In this document: positions 4,603-5,673 of the stretch, in pieces
Layout of the letters: every line of letters begins with the position of its first letter
How positions within the stretch are numbered: the first letter of the stretch is position 1
Source of the DNA: Chromatiales bacterium
GTDB taxonomy: Bacteria; Pseudomonadota; Gammaproteobacteria; Steroidobacterales; GCA-2729495
Assembly: GCA_030614035.1 (NCBI GenBank)
Contig: JAUWKW010000111.1
Span: 1 to 5,673, forward strand
Direction of reading: 5' to 3'
Length of the DNA stretch: 5,673 nucleotides
Program-made: the position numbers and the translations under genes
Notes under the pieces: model-generated
What the model was told of the DNA's origin: nothing
The model's input: the letters and a program-made list of their open reading frames with translations, nothing else
Database searches by the model: none

Positions 4603-5673
4603 ATGAAGACACTGATTCGCATCATTGGATATCTGGTCGGTGGCCTGATCCTGATCGGTGTGCTGTTTGGCGTCGCAGTATTGGTTTTCTTCGACCCGAA
4701 TGACTACCGCGAACAGATTGAGGAGATCGTTGCTCAGGAAACCGGACGAACCCTTACAATTGAAGGCGACATTGGCCTTGCCGTGTTTCCCTGTTGCAGT
4801 GTCGAACTCAACCGAACCGTGTTGAGTAACCCGCCGGGATTTGGCGAGGATGTGTTTTTCAGTATCGATGCGGCCGCGGTCAGTCTGAAATTATGGCCGT
4901 TGATTGTGGACCAGCAGATAGAAATCGGCACCGTAGAATTGTCTGGCCTGCAGATCAACCTCGTGCAACGAGCCGACGGCGCGACTAACTGGGAATTTTC
5001 GTCGGGCCCGGCGGAACCGGAAACCGATACCTCCGAATCGGCGGCAGGAATGCCGGCGTTTAGTGTCGACGGCATTCAATTCGATCAGGGCCGAATCAGC
5101 TGGCAGGATGAAGCGGCTGGCACCAGTTATTTGGTTGACGAGATTAACGTGAAAACCGGAGCGATCGTCGAGGGCCAGGGCTTTGACCTGAACGCTTCGT
5201 GCCGCGTTTCTGGCCTGGCGCCGGACGTGATGCTGTTGGTCAATCTCGACAGCCGGGTCGAGTTCGACCCGGAGGTCAGCACCGTCGAACTTCAAAACCT
5301 GCAGACGGACCTGCGGCTGAACGGGCCGGGAGTTCCGGCAGATCGGGCCACCCTGACGTTGACCACCGACAAACTGGCAGCCGGTGGTCCGGCGAACCGG
5401 GTTGAAATCAGCGGCCTCGTCGTAGCGCTGGATTGGGCCGGGCTGACGGCACGCATTGACGGCGATGGGGTTGTCAGTGACGCCGAAACCGAGTTGTCCG
5501 GTGAACTGTCGATTGCGCCGTTTTCACCGCGCCGCCTGTTGGCGGATCTGGGCGAGCCGCCGATCGATACAGCCGAGCCGACCGTTCTGTCCAAGTTCGA
5601 ACTGTCTGGCGGCTGGTTTCTGAGTGGGGACAGCGCCGGACTGCAATCGCGCACGATGCTAATCGATGACACG
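4603..5673 (+). CDS. AsmA family protein, N-terminal 357 residues (gene continues past window)
   Basis: An uninterrupted frame from ATG 4603 to the last base; no stop codon is reached, so the C-terminus lies outside. The N-terminus has one membrane anchor (about 7-29, MKTLIRIIGYLVGG start) followed by the AsmA signature: DPNDYREQIEEIVAQETGRT (31-50), IEGDIGLAVFP (53-63), VLSNPPGFG (73-81), the strand-rich LKLWPLIVDQQIEIGTVEL (95-113), and RADGATNWEF (123-132). The remainder is repetitive beta-strand sequence expected in the periplasm. AsmA-like proteins are inner-membrane-anchored, bridge-like proteins linked to outer-membrane assembly and phospholipid transport. Odd points are Cys64-Cys65 after Pro63, where relatives usually have an aromatic residue, and a Glu/Thr/Ser-rich linker at 136-147. 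Upstream, the frame stays open back to the preceding gene's TAG (4531-4533), with possible GTG starts at 4555 and 4561, but ATG 4603 gives the typical family N-terminus. Confidence 0.93.
   Translation, partial: MKTLIRIIGYLVGGLILIGVLFGVAVLVFFDPNDYREQIEEIVAQETGRTLTIEGDIGLAVFPCCSVELNRTVLSNPPGFGEDVFFSIDAAAVSLKLWPLIVDQQIEIGTVELSGLQINLVQRADGATNWEFSSGPAEPETDTSESAAGMPAFSVDGIQFDQGRISWQDEAAGTSYLVDEINVKTGAIVEGQGFDLNASCRVSGLAPDVMLLVNLDSRVEFDPEVSTVELQNLQTDLRLNGPGVPADRATLTLTTDKLAAGGPANRVEISGLVVALDWAGLTARIDGDGVVSDAETELSGELSIAPFSPRRLLADLGEPPIDTAEPTVLSKFELSGGWFLSGDSAGLQSRTMLIDDT

Noticed and set aside
4734..5672. Several minus-strand frames and one short + frame over the right third of the window
   Set aside because: All overlap the continuous AsmA coding frame 4603-5673, which carries clear family motifs; they are by-products of GC-rich coding sequence.

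Overview
The window reads as ordinary chromosomal DNA from a Gram-negative proteobacterium, most likely a free-living gammaproteobacterium. The evidence is an AsmA-family envelope protein, an exported alpha/beta hydrolase of a type common in proteobacteria, a DUF2784 membrane protein, and a moderately GC-rich composition in most genes. I cannot name a genus. Eight genes are supported, all on the + strand, and the last runs off the right edge. There is no tRNA, rRNA, CRISPR array, transposase or integrase. No gap between genes exceeds 300 bases; the largest (1451-1634 and 4060-4182) are described as features or findings.

Layout: (1) 91-981, an exported or lipid-anchored alpha/beta hydrolase with a complete Ser-Asp-His triad. 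(2) 1031-1450, a three-helix DUF2784 membrane protein starting at GTG. (3) 1635-1907, a single-domain RRM RNA-binding protein. It follows a 184-base AT-rich leader and is itself AT-rich (about 46% GC by hand count). (4) 2008-2436, a four-helix DUF1772 membrane protein, the family that contains anthrone-oxygenase-like proteins. (5) 2481-2933, a small DUF3237-like beta-barrel protein with three His-x-His motifs. (6) 2941-4059, a family-2 SAM-dependent O-methyltransferase. (7) 4183-4533, a small unrecognised protein with two membrane segments. (8) 4603 to the right edge, the first 357 residues of an AsmA-family protein.

Genes 4-6 are tightly packed (44 and 7 bases apart) and probably form one transcript. 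Their families (possible quinone or anthrone oxygenase, barrel protein, aromatic-type O-methyltransferase) would suit modification of a small aromatic or polyketide-like molecule. This is inference: no scaffold-making enzyme is visible. Genes 7 and 8 share a reading frame and are 69 bases apart, so they may also be co-transcribed, with an envelope or lipid-related role led by AsmA. Genes 1-3 have no clear functional link.

Most start codons lack a convincing Shine-Dalgarno sequence, and no canonical terminator with a T-run was found. The gaps instead hold several short inverted repeats, the clearest at 4104-4126, 4588-4600 and 1541-1550. The window gives no strong evidence of a wholly new system. 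The best leads are the DUF1772/DUF3237/methyltransferase cluster and the His-x-His pattern in the DUF3237-like protein.
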